From: Pandoraea oxalativorans | Lineage (GTDB): Bacteria; Pseudomonadota; Gammaproteobacteria; Burkholderiales; Burkholderiaceae | NCBI RefSeq assembly: GCF_000972785.3 | Contig: NZ_CP011253.3 | Span: forward strand, 2,418,001-2,482,000 | Length of the DNA stretch: 64,000 nt | Direction of reading: 5' to 3' | In this document: piece after piece, positions 10,953 to 19,862 of the stretch | Position numbering within the stretch: position 1 is the stretch's first letter | Layout: each line of letters opens with the position of its first letter | The notes under the pieces: generated by a model | Told to the model about the DNA's origin: nothing | The model's database searches: none | What the model saw: only the letters and a program-made list of their open reading frames with translations | Made by a program: the position numbers and the translations under genes

Positions 10953-11813
10953 ATGCAGCAAACTTCCGCGCATCCTCGCGTGCCGTTGGCGACGTCAGCG
11001 TCGGCACCTGACGTCGGTTTCAGCCAGTCCAATGCCGGGCAGGACATTGCGGCGCAGGCGGCCTCGCATTTGCCGTTGCGCTCGAACGGGCGGGATCTCA
11101 CCGTCAGACAGCGCGAAATCATCTGGACGGCCTTTCGAAACAACCTGGGCCTGCGCACGTGGTCAGACGACGTGCTGGGCGCGCTGATTCGGGCCGGGCA
11201 TTTACAGACCTATCCCGACGGCGCACTCATCTACGCGGCGGGTGATCCTTGCCCGGACATACACGTCATCCTTTCTGGCGTGCTCGAATGGGAGTGGACC
11301 AGTCCGGACGGCGGGCGCGCCGTCGAAGACTTCATTCCCCCGGGCGAAGTCGCGAACTTCATCGCTGTGCTCACTGGCGAAACCTCCGTTCACCATCAGC
11401 GCGCCCGAGGACTGACGCGGTTATTCCACATCCCCGCACAGGCGCTGCATATCCAGTTCGAACGCGACGCGACACTCATGGCATCGTTGCTGCGTCTGAT
11501 TGCCGCCCGGGCGCGTGGCCTGCATGATCGGCTCGGACGTCACAGCCTCATGCCGTTTCGTTCCCGGCTCGCCTATCAGTTACTCGCACTCGCGCGTCGC
11601 TACGGTGTGCCCGACGCGCACGGCGTCACGCTGAGCCTGCGGCTCTCGCAGGAAGATCTGGCTGCCTTGCTCATGGCGTCGCGGCAATACCTGAACCGGG
11701 AGTTCCGCTGGTTCCTCGACCGACAACTCGTGCGTGTGGGCTACGGACGCGTGACGTTGCTGGACGTTGAAGCATTGCGGCGTATCAGCGAGGGCGGTGA
11801 GGTGGCGCCCTGA
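10953..11813 (+). CDS. Crp/Fnr-family transcriptional regulator
   Basis: 286 residues: a long N-terminal extension (~50 residues), a cyclic-nucleotide-binding-like beta barrel (GALIYAAGDPCPDIHVILSGVLEWEW, residues ~85-160) and a C-terminal winged helix (LRLSQEDLAALLMASRQYLNREF). It lacks the N-terminal cysteine cluster of true FNR, so oxygen sensing through Fe-S is not supported. It is divergent from the flavoprotein operon across about 110 bp and is its probable local regulator. Ligand unknown. No clear ribosome-binding site precedes the ATG. Confidence 0.85.
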   Translation: MQQTSAHPRVPLATSASAPDVGFSQSNAGQDIAAQAASHLPLRSNGRDLTVRQREIIWTAFRNNLGLRTWSDDVLGALIRAGHLQTYPDGALIYAAGDPCPDIHVILSGVLEWEWTSPDGGRAVEDFIPPGEVANFIAVLTGETSVHHQRARGLTRLFHIPAQALHIQFERDATLMASLLRLIAARARGLHDRLGRHSLMPFRSRLAYQLLALARRYGVPDAHGVTLSLRLSQEDLAALLMASRQYLNREFRWFLDRQLVRVGYGRVTLLDVEALRRISEGGEVAP

Positions 11814-12079
11814 CCGACCCGGTGGATGCCGCTGGCTCGACGGGTGCGATGCGCCATTGTGGTGGCGGGCGTGTGACGCGATCTGTCGCCAACCGGACAG
11901 TGTTTCGCGAGATTTCTACTTTCTAAAGCGTGACAATTGCTAAAGTGCGGGAACAGCACTCGACGAGTGGCAACGGGTGGCGTCCGACGTGCGTGGGCAC
12001 CCGCTGCCTTGCGGCCATTACATTGCGGAAGAAGCGCCCGAAGTGCTGCTGGCCGACGTCCTCCCGTTCCTGTGCGACG

Positions 12080-12784
12080 TCACACCGAGCGCGTAAGCCC
12101 GCCGTCGACGCGAATGTTCTGGCCCGTGATGTAACCGCCACCTTCGGACGCCAGGAAGGCCACCGTCGCCGCGATTTCTTCGGCTTTCCCGTAACGCTGC
12201 ATCGGAACGTTCTCGCGGCGCACCTCCTGCTGCGGCAGGCTGTCGATCCAGCCTGGCAGAATGTTGTTCATGCGGACGTTGTCCTTTGCGTACTTGTCCG
12301 CAAACAGCTTCGTGAACGATGCCAGCCCGGCACGGAACACGGCCGACGTCGGGAACATCTCACTCGGCTCGAACGCCCATGCCGTCGAAATATTGATGAT
12401 CGCGCCCGCACCTTGCTGTTGCATGATCGGCGTGACCAGACGCGTCGGGCGGATCACGTTCATCAGATACGTGTCCATGCCGCGATGCCAGTCCTCGTCG
12501 CTGATCTCCAGAATGGCAGCGCGCGGACCGTGGCCAGCGCTATTCACGAGCACGTCGATACGTCCCCAGCGCTGCACCGCTAAATCGACCAGTGCCTTGA
12601 GCGATTCGTTGGACTGGTTCGAGCCCGTCACGCCAACGCCACCCAGTTCGGCCGCCAGCGCCTCCCCCTTGCCGGACGAGGACAGAATGCCGACCTTGAA
12701 GCCGTCCGCGGCGAGACGTCGCGCCGCCGCTGCACCCATGCCGCTGCCACCGGCCGTAATCAATGCCACTTTTTCTACTGTCAT
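12080..12784 (-). CDS. short-chain dehydrogenase/reductase-like protein with altered active site
   Basis: 234 residues with a Rossmann fold: glycine motif TAGGSGMG (residues 10-17), NSAG (81-84), and the C-terminal GGGYITGQNIRVDGG typical of classical SDRs. The catalytic YxxxK is missing: alignment on the following helix puts Ser147 at the Tyr position and Arg151 at the Lys position (PTSAVFRAGL). It may therefore be a non-catalytic or unusual SDR. The start at 12784 has a good site, GGAGGAT, 6 bases upstream; in-frame sequence further upstream lacks similarity. A truncated LysR gene lies divergently next to it. Confidence 0.82.
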   Translation of the reverse strand: MTVEKVALITAGGSGMGAAAARRLAADGFKVGILSSSGKGEALAAELGGVGVTGSNQSNESLKALVDLAVQRWGRIDVLVNSAGHGPRAAILEISDEDWHRGMDTYLMNVIRPTRLVTPIMQQQGAGAIINISTAWAFEPSEMFPTSAVFRAGLASFTKLFADKYAKDNVRMNNILPGWIDSLPQQEVRRENVPMQRYGKAEEIAATVAFLASEGGGYITGQNIRVDGGLTRSV

Positions 12785-12967
12785 GCTGCTATCCTCCGAT
12801 GACGTCGGGTGCCGCTCGATGGGCACGTCAGACGGGTTAACACTGTTCTCAAGTGTTCGAAGCGTAACACCGTGCGACCCGGTCGACGAATCAGATTTCG
12901 ACACGTTACTCAGCAGAAACATCCTGGCAAAACGAATGGCTCAGGGAGCGCTGGGAGCCTGCGAGGT

Positions 12968-13312
12968 CATGCTTTGCTTCACGACGCCCACAACGCCTGG
13001 CCGCAGTTTCTCGATCTCAGCTTACCCAAGGCGCAGACGTCGGAAGCGAAGAACGTATGGTTCAACCAGACGGCGCTGGCCATCTATGCCGCTGTCGCAG
13101 GGCAAGGTCTGGCGCTCGCACATCGCGACTTCGTCGCAGCGGATATTGCCGCAGGGCGTCTCGTGCCGCTCTTTGATACCGTGCTGCGTACTGGGGCGGG
13201 CTTTTACATCGTGTATCCCCGCCGCACCCGGTACGCCGCGCAAATCGCCGACGTCCACGAATGGCTCTTAAGGATGGCCGTCGCACAGCGTCTGACGGCT
13301 TCCGCAAGCTGA
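12968..13312 (+). pseudogene. 5'-truncated LysR-type regulator
   Basis: About 114 residues matching the C-terminal effector half of GcvA-like LysR proteins: HALLHDAHNAWPQFL, then NQTALAIYAAVAGQGLALAHRDFV, AAGRLVPLFDT and YIVYPRR. No helix-turn-helix or dimerisation helix precedes it; the same frame upstream (from 12809) has no LysR similarity. It is divergent from the SDR gene, the position a dedicated regulator would hold. A non-functional remnant is likely. Confidence 0.75.
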
Positions 13313-13321
13313 GGAGGGCGC

Positions 13322-14599
13322 TCACCGCGTGGTCGCAATCTGATGCGGCGTGCGCGTCGCAAATCCGTGGCGTCGTGCGGCGAACGCGACGACCCACGCA
13401 GCGAGTGCAAGCGTCAGGAGAACATGAGGCAGCGCTGCGGCCCCCCACGTTGCCAGCACAGTCCCGCCCAGCACGCCGCTCGCGGCAAACGAAAGATTGA
13501 AGACCGTCACGAGCATCGACTGCGCCACGCTCTCGTGCTTGCCTGCGGCGTTGCCCAACGCGGTCTGCAAGATCGTCGGCGCACCACTGAAGCTCAGTCC
13601 CCAGAGCACGGCACCCGCCATCAGCACGGGCCACGACGTCGGCCAGCAGCCAAAGGCGACGATCACGACGACGAACGTTGCCAGTGCCGTCAACGCGAGT
13701 CGGCGCAGCCAGCGGTCCACCCACAGGCCAATGCCCCAGAGCCCGACGAGCGTGAAGATGCCGAAGACCGAGAGCATCGTCGCGAGTCGTTCGCTCATGC
13801 CGGACGACGCGAGAAATGGCGCGATGTACGTGTAGAGCGTGTAATGCGCCACGACCCACAGCATGACCACCGCAAGTACCGGACGCACGCCCGGCAAACG
13901 CAATACGTCCATCACGCTGGCGCGGGCTGCCGGAGCGAGGGTAGCGTCGCTCTTTCCATCGCCAGGTGCATTCGCTACCTCCGGCACGATCAGCAACATC
14001 CATCCGACAAGAATCAGCGCGCACGCCGACAAGCCGCCGAAGACCCAGCGCCAGCCGATCAGATGGCCGAGGGTCGTGGCGGCAGGAACACCGACCGCAA
14101 GCGCGAGCGGTATGCCAAGCATGGCGAACGCGAGCGCACGACCTTGCCGTGACGGACTCACGAGGCGTCGTGCGTACGTGGCAATTTCACTCCATGCGAG
14201 CCCCGTCGCGAGTCCGACGACAAAGCGTGCGGCGAGCGTCAGCACAAAGTCCGACGAGAACGCCGTGACGGCGTTGCACAACGCGAAGCCGAGCAGGGCG
14301 ACAACGAGGACCATGCGACGCGACCAGCGGTGCATCAGTACCGTGAGCGGCACGGCGCCGAGACCTGCGCCCAACGCACACAGCGTCACCATCTGACCGG
14401 CCCACGATTCGGAAATGCGAAAGCTGCCCGCCAGTTGCGGCAGCAATCCGGCGGGGACGGTCTCGTTCGCTGCGGCGACAAAGGTCGCGAGCATCAGCGC
14501 GGTGAGCGATGCCCATGCGGTGGCGTCGCTCCGATGCGCCGGGGAGGCCGAGGGGGACGTTGAGGGCGGTGGCGGGACGGCTGGCGAGGAAGCGGACAT
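13322..14599 (-). CDS. MFS transporter (DHA1, sugar/drug efflux type)
   Basis: 425 residues from the ATG at 14599, with about 12 hydrophobic helices. The first loops show the DHA1 family pattern (TEVPAGLLPQLAG-like stretch NETVPAGLLPQLAG and the inter-helix motif MHRWSRRMVL), closest in style to AraJ/YdhP-type exporters. The cargo cannot be read from sequence. It ends 10 bases from the LysR remnant (convergent) and is divergent from an intact LysR gene at 14713, its likely regulator. The frame extends 28 codons further upstream, but those are low-similarity residues. Confidence 0.85.
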   Translation of the reverse strand: MSASSPAVPPPPSTSPSASPAHRSDATAWASLTALMLATFVAAANETVPAGLLPQLAGSFRISESWAGQMVTLCALGAGLGAVPLTVLMHRWSRRMVLVVALLGFALCNAVTAFSSDFVLTLAARFVVGLATGLAWSEIATYARRLVSPSRQGRALAFAMLGIPLALAVGVPAATTLGHLIGWRWVFGGLSACALILVGWMLLIVPEVANAPGDGKSDATLAPAARASVMDVLRLPGVRPVLAVVMLWVVAHYTLYTYIAPFLASSGMSERLATMLSVFGIFTLVGLWGIGLWVDRWLRRLALTALATFVVVIVAFGCWPTSWPVLMAGAVLWGLSFSGAPTILQTALGNAAGKHESVAQSMLVTVFNLSFAASGVLGGTVLATWGAAALPHVLLTLALAAWVVAFAARRHGFATRTPHQIATTR

Positions 14600-14712
14600 G
14601 GGCGAGCGTTGAACGTGAATGTCCCGGCGGGACGATGCGATGTAGTCTGCCGATGCGCGTTGTATTTGATAATCTGTCGCCAATTTGAATGACTTTCAAA
14701 ACCAGATAGAAA

Positions 14713-15687
14713 ATGGCGACGGACAAACTAGGCGACATGCGCCTGTTCACCACGGCCGCGACACTGGGCAGCCTCTCGGCGGCCGGACGCAAGCTGGGGC
14801 TGTCGCCTGCGGCGGCGAGTGCGCGGCTGGCGAAGCTGGAGGCGTCGTTGCAGACCCGTCTTTTCGTCCGCACGACGCGTCAGCTACGGCTCACGGAGGA
14901 GGGGCGCGTCTACTTGTCGCATTGCCTGGTCGCGTTGCAGGTCATCGACGATGGCGAGGCGGCGCTTCAGGCGGGGTGCGAAGCGATTCGCGGAAAGATT
15001 CGGCTGTCGGCATCGACCGATTTCGGCACCCATAAGCTCTCGCCGTGGCTGGATGCGTTCGTTGCGCGGTACCCGGACATTCGGCTATCGCTGACGCTCA
15101 CCGACTCGATCGCCAATCTCGTTCAGGACGATGTGGATATCGCCATTCGCTTCAGTGAGCCGGAGGACGGCACGCTTGTGGCCAGGCGTCTTGCGCCGAT
15201 GTGCCGGGTGCTGTGTGCGTCGCCCGACTATCTGGCGCGCTACGGAGAGCCGCAAACTCCGGACGCGCTGGGCGCGCATCGGTTCATCGTCCTCGTCACG
15301 TCCTCGGGGCCGCTCAACGAGTTCCATTTCAAAAAGGATGAGACGACGTGGCAATTCTCGGTGCCGATGGCGCAGGCGTGGGAGACGAACGACGGCACGA
15401 TTGCGCGCCGCTGGGCGCTCGACGGCCGGGGAATCGTGCGCAAGACGTTGTGGGACGCCGCCGACGACGTCCGCGCCGGGCGGCTGAAGATATTGCTGCC
15501 GACGTTCGTTGCGCAGGAGGCCGGTGTGTATGCGGTGCGACATCGCACGCGTTACATGGTGCCGCGCGTGCGCGCCATGCTCGACTTCCTGATCGAACGT
15601 TTCGCGCAGGAGTCGACCACGTTGCCGGACATTTGTCGGTTGAAGCATGGCGGTGACGTGGGTGCCATGCCGTTCGGGGCGCAGTGA
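14713..15687 (+). CDS. LysR-type transcriptional regulator
   Basis: 324 residues. The N-terminal winged helix is textbook LTTR: DMRLFTTAATLGSLSAAGRKLGLSPAAASARLAKLEASLQTRLF with residues ~8-65. The C-terminal ligand-binding domain follows (VQDDVDIAIRFSEPEDGTLVARRL). LTTRs usually control the divergent neighbour, here the MFS exporter 113 bp away. A TGG/ATT-rich gap between them may carry the T-N11-A operator, but I did not pin it down. Inducer unknown. Confidence 0.9.
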   Translation: MATDKLGDMRLFTTAATLGSLSAAGRKLGLSPAAASARLAKLEASLQTRLFVRTTRQLRLTEEGRVYLSHCLVALQVIDDGEAALQAGCEAIRGKIRLSASTDFGTHKLSPWLDAFVARYPDIRLSLTLTDSIANLVQDDVDIAIRFSEPEDGTLVARRLAPMCRVLCASPDYLARYGEPQTPDALGAHRFIVLVTSSGPLNEFHFKKDETTWQFSVPMAQAWETNDGTIARRWALDGRGIVRKTLWDAADDVRAGRLKILLPTFVAQEAGVYAVRHRTRYMVPRVRAMLDFLIERFAQESTTLPDICRLKHGGDVGAMPFGAQ

Positions 15688-15766
15688 GGCGTCAAGACGC
15701 GGGATCGGGGGGGGCGCCCGGAATACCGGGGCGACGCGTCACATGACACTTGCAGAGGACAACTTC

Positions 15767-16396
15767 ATGTCATCATATGGCATGGCACAGATCCCGCTCT
15801 TCCCGCTCGGCAACGCCTTGTTCCCTTCCGGGGTGTTGCATTTGCGCATCTTCGAGGTGCGCTATCTCGACATGATCAAGCGATGTCTGGCGGACGGCAC
15901 CGAGTTCGGTGTCGTGGTGCTGCGACAGGGCAGCGAGGTCAGGCTGCCGGACAGCGTCGAGGAGCCCGCGATGATTGGCACCATGGCACGTATCGAAGAC
16001 TGGCGCGCACCCATGCCTGCGTTGCTCGAACTGGTGTGCCGGGGCACGACCAAGTTCCGGCTGTCGTCCGTCGAGTTGGGCAAGTACGGGTTGTGGACGG
16101 GCGAGGCGAAGATGTTGCCCGCCGACGACGGCGTCGCCATTCCCGACACGCTGCAAGTCAGTGCGGACACCCTGGGCAAGCTGATCGCCGGGTTACAGCG
16201 CGACCCGGCCCGGGCGGCCAAGTTGCCGCTGGCGCCGCCGTACCGTCTGGACGAATGCGGTTGGGTGGCTGACCGTTGGGCCGAACTGCTGCCATTGCCC
16301 GCGCATGAGAAGGAGACGCTGCTGGGCATTGCCGATCCGGTGGCGCGTCTGGCCCGGATTCAGGCATTTCTGACGGACCACGGCGTACTGTCCTGA
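15767..16396 (+). CDS. Lon N-terminal (LAN/PUA-like) domain protein
   Basis: 209 residues made of a Lon substrate-binding domain alone: IPLFPLGNALFPSGVLHLRIFEVRYLDMI and VVLRQGSEV are the signature. It lacks the AAA+ and protease domains of Lon. Stand-alone members are widespread in beta-proteobacteria and their function is unresolved; substrate recognition or adaptor activity is an inference. The ATG at 15767 has AGAGG upstream; an ATG at 15743 in the same frame would add eight residues. It stands alone downstream of the LysR gene. Confidence 0.85.
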   Translation: MSSYGMAQIPLFPLGNALFPSGVLHLRIFEVRYLDMIKRCLADGTEFGVVVLRQGSEVRLPDSVEEPAMIGTMARIEDWRAPMPALLELVCRGTTKFRLSSVELGKYGLWTGEAKMLPADDGVAIPDTLQVSADTLGKLIAGLQRDPARAAKLPLAPPYRLDECGWVADRWAELLPLPAHEKETLLGIADPVARLARIQAFLTDHGVLS

Positions 16397-16499
16397 GTGC
16401 GCCCGGCGATTTCGTCAATCCCGGCCGGACAGGCGATAATGTCGCCTGCCCAGATTTTCCATGCCGTTGCCTCGGGCGACGGCATCGTCACACACATCC

Positions 16500-17372
16500 A
16501 TGACAGTCCAGATTAACCAAGAACTCAAGGCGTACATCGATCCGCTCACGCCTGACGAATACGCTGCCCTCGAACAGAGCCTGCTTGCCGAAGGTTGCCG
16601 CGACGCGCTTGTCCTGTGGGGCGACGTGCTGGTCGACGGCCACAATCGCTACGAGATCTGCCGCAAGCACGACATCGAATTCCGAACGGTCCAGAATTCG
16701 ACGTTCCAGTCGATGGACGACGTGCATCTGTGGATGATCGACAACCATCTGGGGCGTCGCAGCGTTTCCGATTACCAGCGCGGTGTGCTGGCCCTGCGCA
16801 AGAAGACCATTCTCGAGGGACGAGATACTCCGGAAGCACCGGCGGCAACTGAACCGACGGCACCTGCGGCGGGCGACGCGTCGGCACCGGAGGCGGACGG
16901 ATCGAAGTCGTCGATCCCGGCGCACACCATGGCGCTCACGCGTGCAGCGCTGGCGCGCGCGGCACGTCTGTCGAGCAATACACTGGGGCAGATCGAGCAG
17001 ATCCACAATGCGGCGGCACCGGAGTTGGTGGACGCGGTCAAGCGTGGTGAAGTGTCGATCAACGCGGCGGCGGCGGTGTCGACCTTGCCGCAGGCGGCGC
17101 AGGTCGCAGCGGTGGTGGCAGGCAAGCAGGAGTTGCGCGAGTTGGCGCGTTCGGTGCGCGAGGCGCGTCCGGTCAAGCCGCGCAAGAAGAAAGAGGAAGA
17201 GATCGTCGAAGACGACGACGGCACACCCCCGTGGGACACCAGCGCCGATCCGTCCGACGAGTTGACGCGGCTGTCGAAGGAACTCAAGGCGATGACGGCC
17301 GAGCGCGACGCGCTCAAGAAGAAGGTCGCCCATCTCACCATTGCGTTGGCCGAGGCGCGCGCGGGCAAGTAA
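16500..17372 (+). CDS. orphan ParB-like protein
   Basis: 290 residues. N-terminal ParB/sulfiredoxin-like nuclease fold (IDPLTPDEYAALEQSLLAEG, WGDVLVDGHNRYEI, residues ~10-60), a helix-rich DNHLGRRSVSDYQRG segment, an Ala/Pro/Thr linker, and an HTH-like block (LARAARLSSNTLGQIEQI) followed by a charged coiled coil at the C-terminus. The linker and RKKKEEE stretch look disordered. Similar proteins occur on plasmids and in integrative elements, but no parA or mobile element is adjacent. The ATG at 16500 gives the ParB-like start; an ATG at 16461 adds 13 residues. DNA target unknown. Confidence 0.75.
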   Translation: MTVQINQELKAYIDPLTPDEYAALEQSLLAEGCRDALVLWGDVLVDGHNRYEICRKHDIEFRTVQNSTFQSMDDVHLWMIDNHLGRRSVSDYQRGVLALRKKTILEGRDTPEAPAATEPTAPAAGDASAPEADGSKSSIPAHTMALTRAALARAARLSSNTLGQIEQIHNAAAPELVDAVKRGEVSINAAAAVSTLPQAAQVAAVVAGKQELRELARSVREARPVKPRKKKEEEIVEDDDGTPPWDTSADPSDELTRLSKELKAMTAERDALKKKVAHLTIALAEARAGK

Positions 17373-17401
17373 CTTCAGGCGTCCGATAAACATCGACGAC
17401 C

Positions 17402-17439
17402 GGCATCGCAACGCACGTCTCGCTGTGCGTTGCGATGCC
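17402..17439. terminator. long hairpin between convergent genes
   Basis: A perfect 15-bp stem (17402-17416 with 17425-17439, 8-base loop) lies in the short gap between the ParB-like gene and livF, which point at each other. There is no T tract, so it is probably a bidirectional or factor-assisted terminator. Confidence 0.6.
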
Positions 17440-17446
17440 CGCCGCG

Positions 17447-18166
17447 TCAGGCGGCGCGTCCTCCCAGGTACAACTCGCGTACCTGTTCATCTTCCAGCAA
17501 GGCGTTGGCTGCGCCCGTGAGCGCGACCGTTCCCATCGACAGCACATAGGCACGATCCGAGATTCGGAGCGCTTCCATCGCATTTTGCTCGACCATCAGA
17601 ATGGTGACTTGCTCCTGATCGCGAACGCGGACGATGGCGTCGAAGACTTCGTGCAGCACCTTGGGCGAGAGACCGGCAGACGGCTCGTCGAGCAGCAGCA
17701 AGCGCGGCCGGGGCATCAGTGCGCGCGCGAGCGCCAGGATCTGGCGTTCGCCGCCGGACATCGATGCCGCCGGGGCATTGCGCTTGCGACCGAGCACCGG
17801 ATAGAGCGTGCAAAGTTCATCGATGCGTCGGCTGCACTCGCTATCGCTCAGATAATGTCCACCGACCTGAAGATTCTCGCGAATCGTCAGCGTACCGAAA
17901 ACGTTATCCGTCTGTGGCACGAAGCCGACGCCGCACTGGCGAATTTTGCGATGCACCGGTAACTGCGACACGTCTGCGTTTTCCAGAACGATGCGGCCCT
18001 CACGCGGCAGCACGAAGCCTGCGATAGTCTTCAGGAGCGTCGACTTGCCGCAACCGTTCGGGCCGAGCAGCGTGACGATTTCGTGCGGCGCTGCGTGCAG
18101 CGTCATCCCTTTGAGTATGTCGACCTCTGCGGTATATCCCGCGACGACATTGTCGATCTGAATCAT
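17447..18166 (-). CDS. livF: ABC transporter ATP-binding protein, LivF type
   Basis: 239 residues: Walker A GPNGCGKST, signature MSGGERQ, Walker B LLLLDEPSAGL and switch His region (LMVEQN). Length and the ILKGMTLHAAPHEIVTLLG opening fit LivF of the branched-chain amino acid (HAAT) importers. Last gene of a five-gene minus-strand operon; its start overlaps the livG stop by 4 bases. Paired with LivG as the heterodimeric motor. The cargo may be an amino acid or an amide/urea-like compound rather than leucine; the sequence does not say. Confidence 0.92.
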   Translation of the reverse strand: MIQIDNVVAGYTAEVDILKGMTLHAAPHEIVTLLGPNGCGKSTLLKTIAGFVLPREGRIVLENADVSQLPVHRKIRQCGVGFVPQTDNVFGTLTIRENLQVGGHYLSDSECSRRIDELCTLYPVLGRKRNAPAASMSGGERQILALARALMPRPRLLLLDEPSAGLSPKVLHEVFDAIVRVRDQEQVTILMVEQNAMEALRISDRAYVLSMGTVALTGAANALLEDEQVRELYLGGRAA

Positions 18167-18978
18167 GCGGACTCCGTTTCTCTCATGCGTGCGCTGGGCG
18201 TTGCCGTGTGAGCGCCACCCCCGAGGTAGGCCTGCAATACCCGTTCGTTGGACGACAGATCGTCCGGATGGCAACTGGCGACGATGTGCCCTCGATCGAG
18301 CACGATGCAGCGCGTGCACAGCTCACGGATGAAGTGCATGTCGTGCTCGACCACTACGAGCGTCATGCCCTGAGCGTTCAACCGCTTGAGTGCTGCGACG
18401 ATGTCTCGTCTCAGATTCGGATGCACGCCCGCCGTCGGTTCGTCGAGCATCAGCATGCGGGGCGCGCCCATCAGCGCGCAGACGATACCCAACAGCTTTT
18501 TTTGACCGCCCGAGAGCGCGCTGGACGGTAAGTCACGGACATGGGTGAGCAGCAGTTCGTCGAGCAGGGCCGTTGCTCTGACACGTGCGGCGGCTTCCGC
18601 TTCGCGAGCGCCGCGCGTGCCCAGCAGCGTCGAGAACACCCCATGGTGCGCCGTGGCGGCGGCCATGGCGACTTCCATCACCGACATGCGTGCGGGCATC
18701 GACGGCAACTGGAACGTTCGCGCGACGCCTTGAGCCACGATACGGTCGGCCCGGAGCGTATCGATACGATGCGCGTCGAGTGAGATGTGTCCGGCGTCAA
18801 GGCTTTCGAAGCCGGTAATCGTATTGAGCAGCGTGCTTTTTCCCGACCCGTTCGGGCCCAGCAGACCGACGATTTCGCCAGGCATGACGTCGAACGTCAC
18901 ATCCTGGAGGACCTTATTGCCACCGAATGCTTTGGCGACGCCTTGCACTTCCAGTAAAGGTTTGACGGGATGCGTCAT
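18163..18978 (-). CDS. livG: ABC transporter ATP-binding protein, LivG type
   Basis: 271 residues: Walker A GPNGSGKST, the LivG-specific GVARTFQLPSMPARMSVMEV stretch, signature LSGGQKK and Walker B MLMLDEPTAGVHPN. The C-terminus extends ~20 residues past the domain. The ATG at 18978 overlaps the livM stop by 4 bases. In-frame sequence upstream of this ATG is the livM gene read in another frame. Second motor subunit of the HAAT importer. Confidence 0.92.
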   Translation of the reverse strand: MTHPVKPLLEVQGVAKAFGGNKVLQDVTFDVMPGEIVGLLGPNGSGKSTLLNTITGFESLDAGHISLDAHRIDTLRADRIVAQGVARTFQLPSMPARMSVMEVAMAAATAHHGVFSTLLGTRGAREAEAAARVRATALLDELLLTHVRDLPSSALSGGQKKLLGIVCALMGAPRMLMLDEPTAGVHPNLRRDIVAALKRLNAQGMTLVVVEHDMHFIRELCTRCIVLDRGHIVASCHPDDLSSNERVLQAYLGGGAHTATPSARMRETESA

Positions 18979-19862
18979 GCGATTTTCCTCAGTTTTTCCG
19001 GCACGAGTCCTTCGCTGCGCCACATCAGGCAGGCCAGCAGGATCAGACCGATGACACCCAGTCGAAGCGCACCGGCGCTGTCCGAGCCGAAATGCAGGTA
19101 GTCCTTGGCAAACGGGACCAGCGTGTACGCCCCTTGTACGATTGCCGTGCCTGCGAGTACGCCCCATACGTTGCCGATGCCGCCAATCATCAGGATCGTC
19201 CACAACGCGAACGTCTCCGAGGAGAGGAGATAGTCGGGGCCGGTGAAGCTCATGAAGTGTGCATACAGCGAACCGGCCACGGCGGTGACGGCGGCGCTGG
19301 TCATCACGGCGCGAGATTTGAGCGAGCGCAGGTTATAGCCAAAGCAGGCGGCGAGTTTCGGCTCTTCGCGCATCACACGCAAGGCACGACCGAAGCGGCC
19401 GTCGGCGAGGCGCTTGGTGAGCCACGTGAAAGCGGCCAGTATTGCGATCACAAGGGCCAGAAACGCCAGCGTGTCGTAGGGGCGTGGCAGCGAGTCGAAG
19501 AGCATCGGAATCGGGCTGATGCCATTCGCGCCTCCCGTGAGCCAACCCTCGTTGGTGGCGATGGTGCGCAGGATTTCCGCAATCGCGAGGGTTGCGATGC
19601 CCCAGTAGTCGGCACCCAACTGACGTCCGAGACGCGCAATACCCGCGCCGAGTGCGACAGCGGCAACGACGCCGATCGCCATGCCGAGGAGCGGCGATCC
19701 ACCGGCTTGCATCGTGATGGCGGTGGCGTAGGCCCCGAGCCCGGCGAACGCAATGTGACCGAAGTTGAGCAGCCCGGCGTAACCTGCCTGAAGGTTCAGG
19801 CCGAGGGCCATGATCCCGTAAATGCCGGCCACCGTGAGGGTGGCAACAATGAACTCAAACAC
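18975..19862 (-). CDS. livM: ABC transporter permease, LivM type
   Basis: 295 residues with about nine hydrophobic helices and the LivM loop signature GANGISPIPMLFDS plus FGRALRVMREEPKLAACFGYN. The start is a GTG at 19862 that overlaps the livH stop by 8 bases; no ATG in this frame fits the family N-terminus (VFEFIVATLTVAGIYGIMALGLNLQAGYAGLLNFG). Forms the channel with LivH. Confidence 0.9.
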   Translation of the reverse strand: MFEFIVATLTVAGIYGIMALGLNLQAGYAGLLNFGHIAFAGLGAYATAITMQAGGSPLLGMAIGVVAAVALGAGIARLGRQLGADYWGIATLAIAEILRTIATNEGWLTGGANGISPIPMLFDSLPRPYDTLAFLALVIAILAAFTWLTKRLADGRFGRALRVMREEPKLAACFGYNLRSLKSRAVMTSAAVTAVAGSLYAHFMSFTGPDYLLSSETFALWTILMIGGIGNVWGVLAGTAIVQGAYTLVPFAKDYLHFGSDSAGALRLGVIGLILLACLMWRSEGLVPEKLRKIA

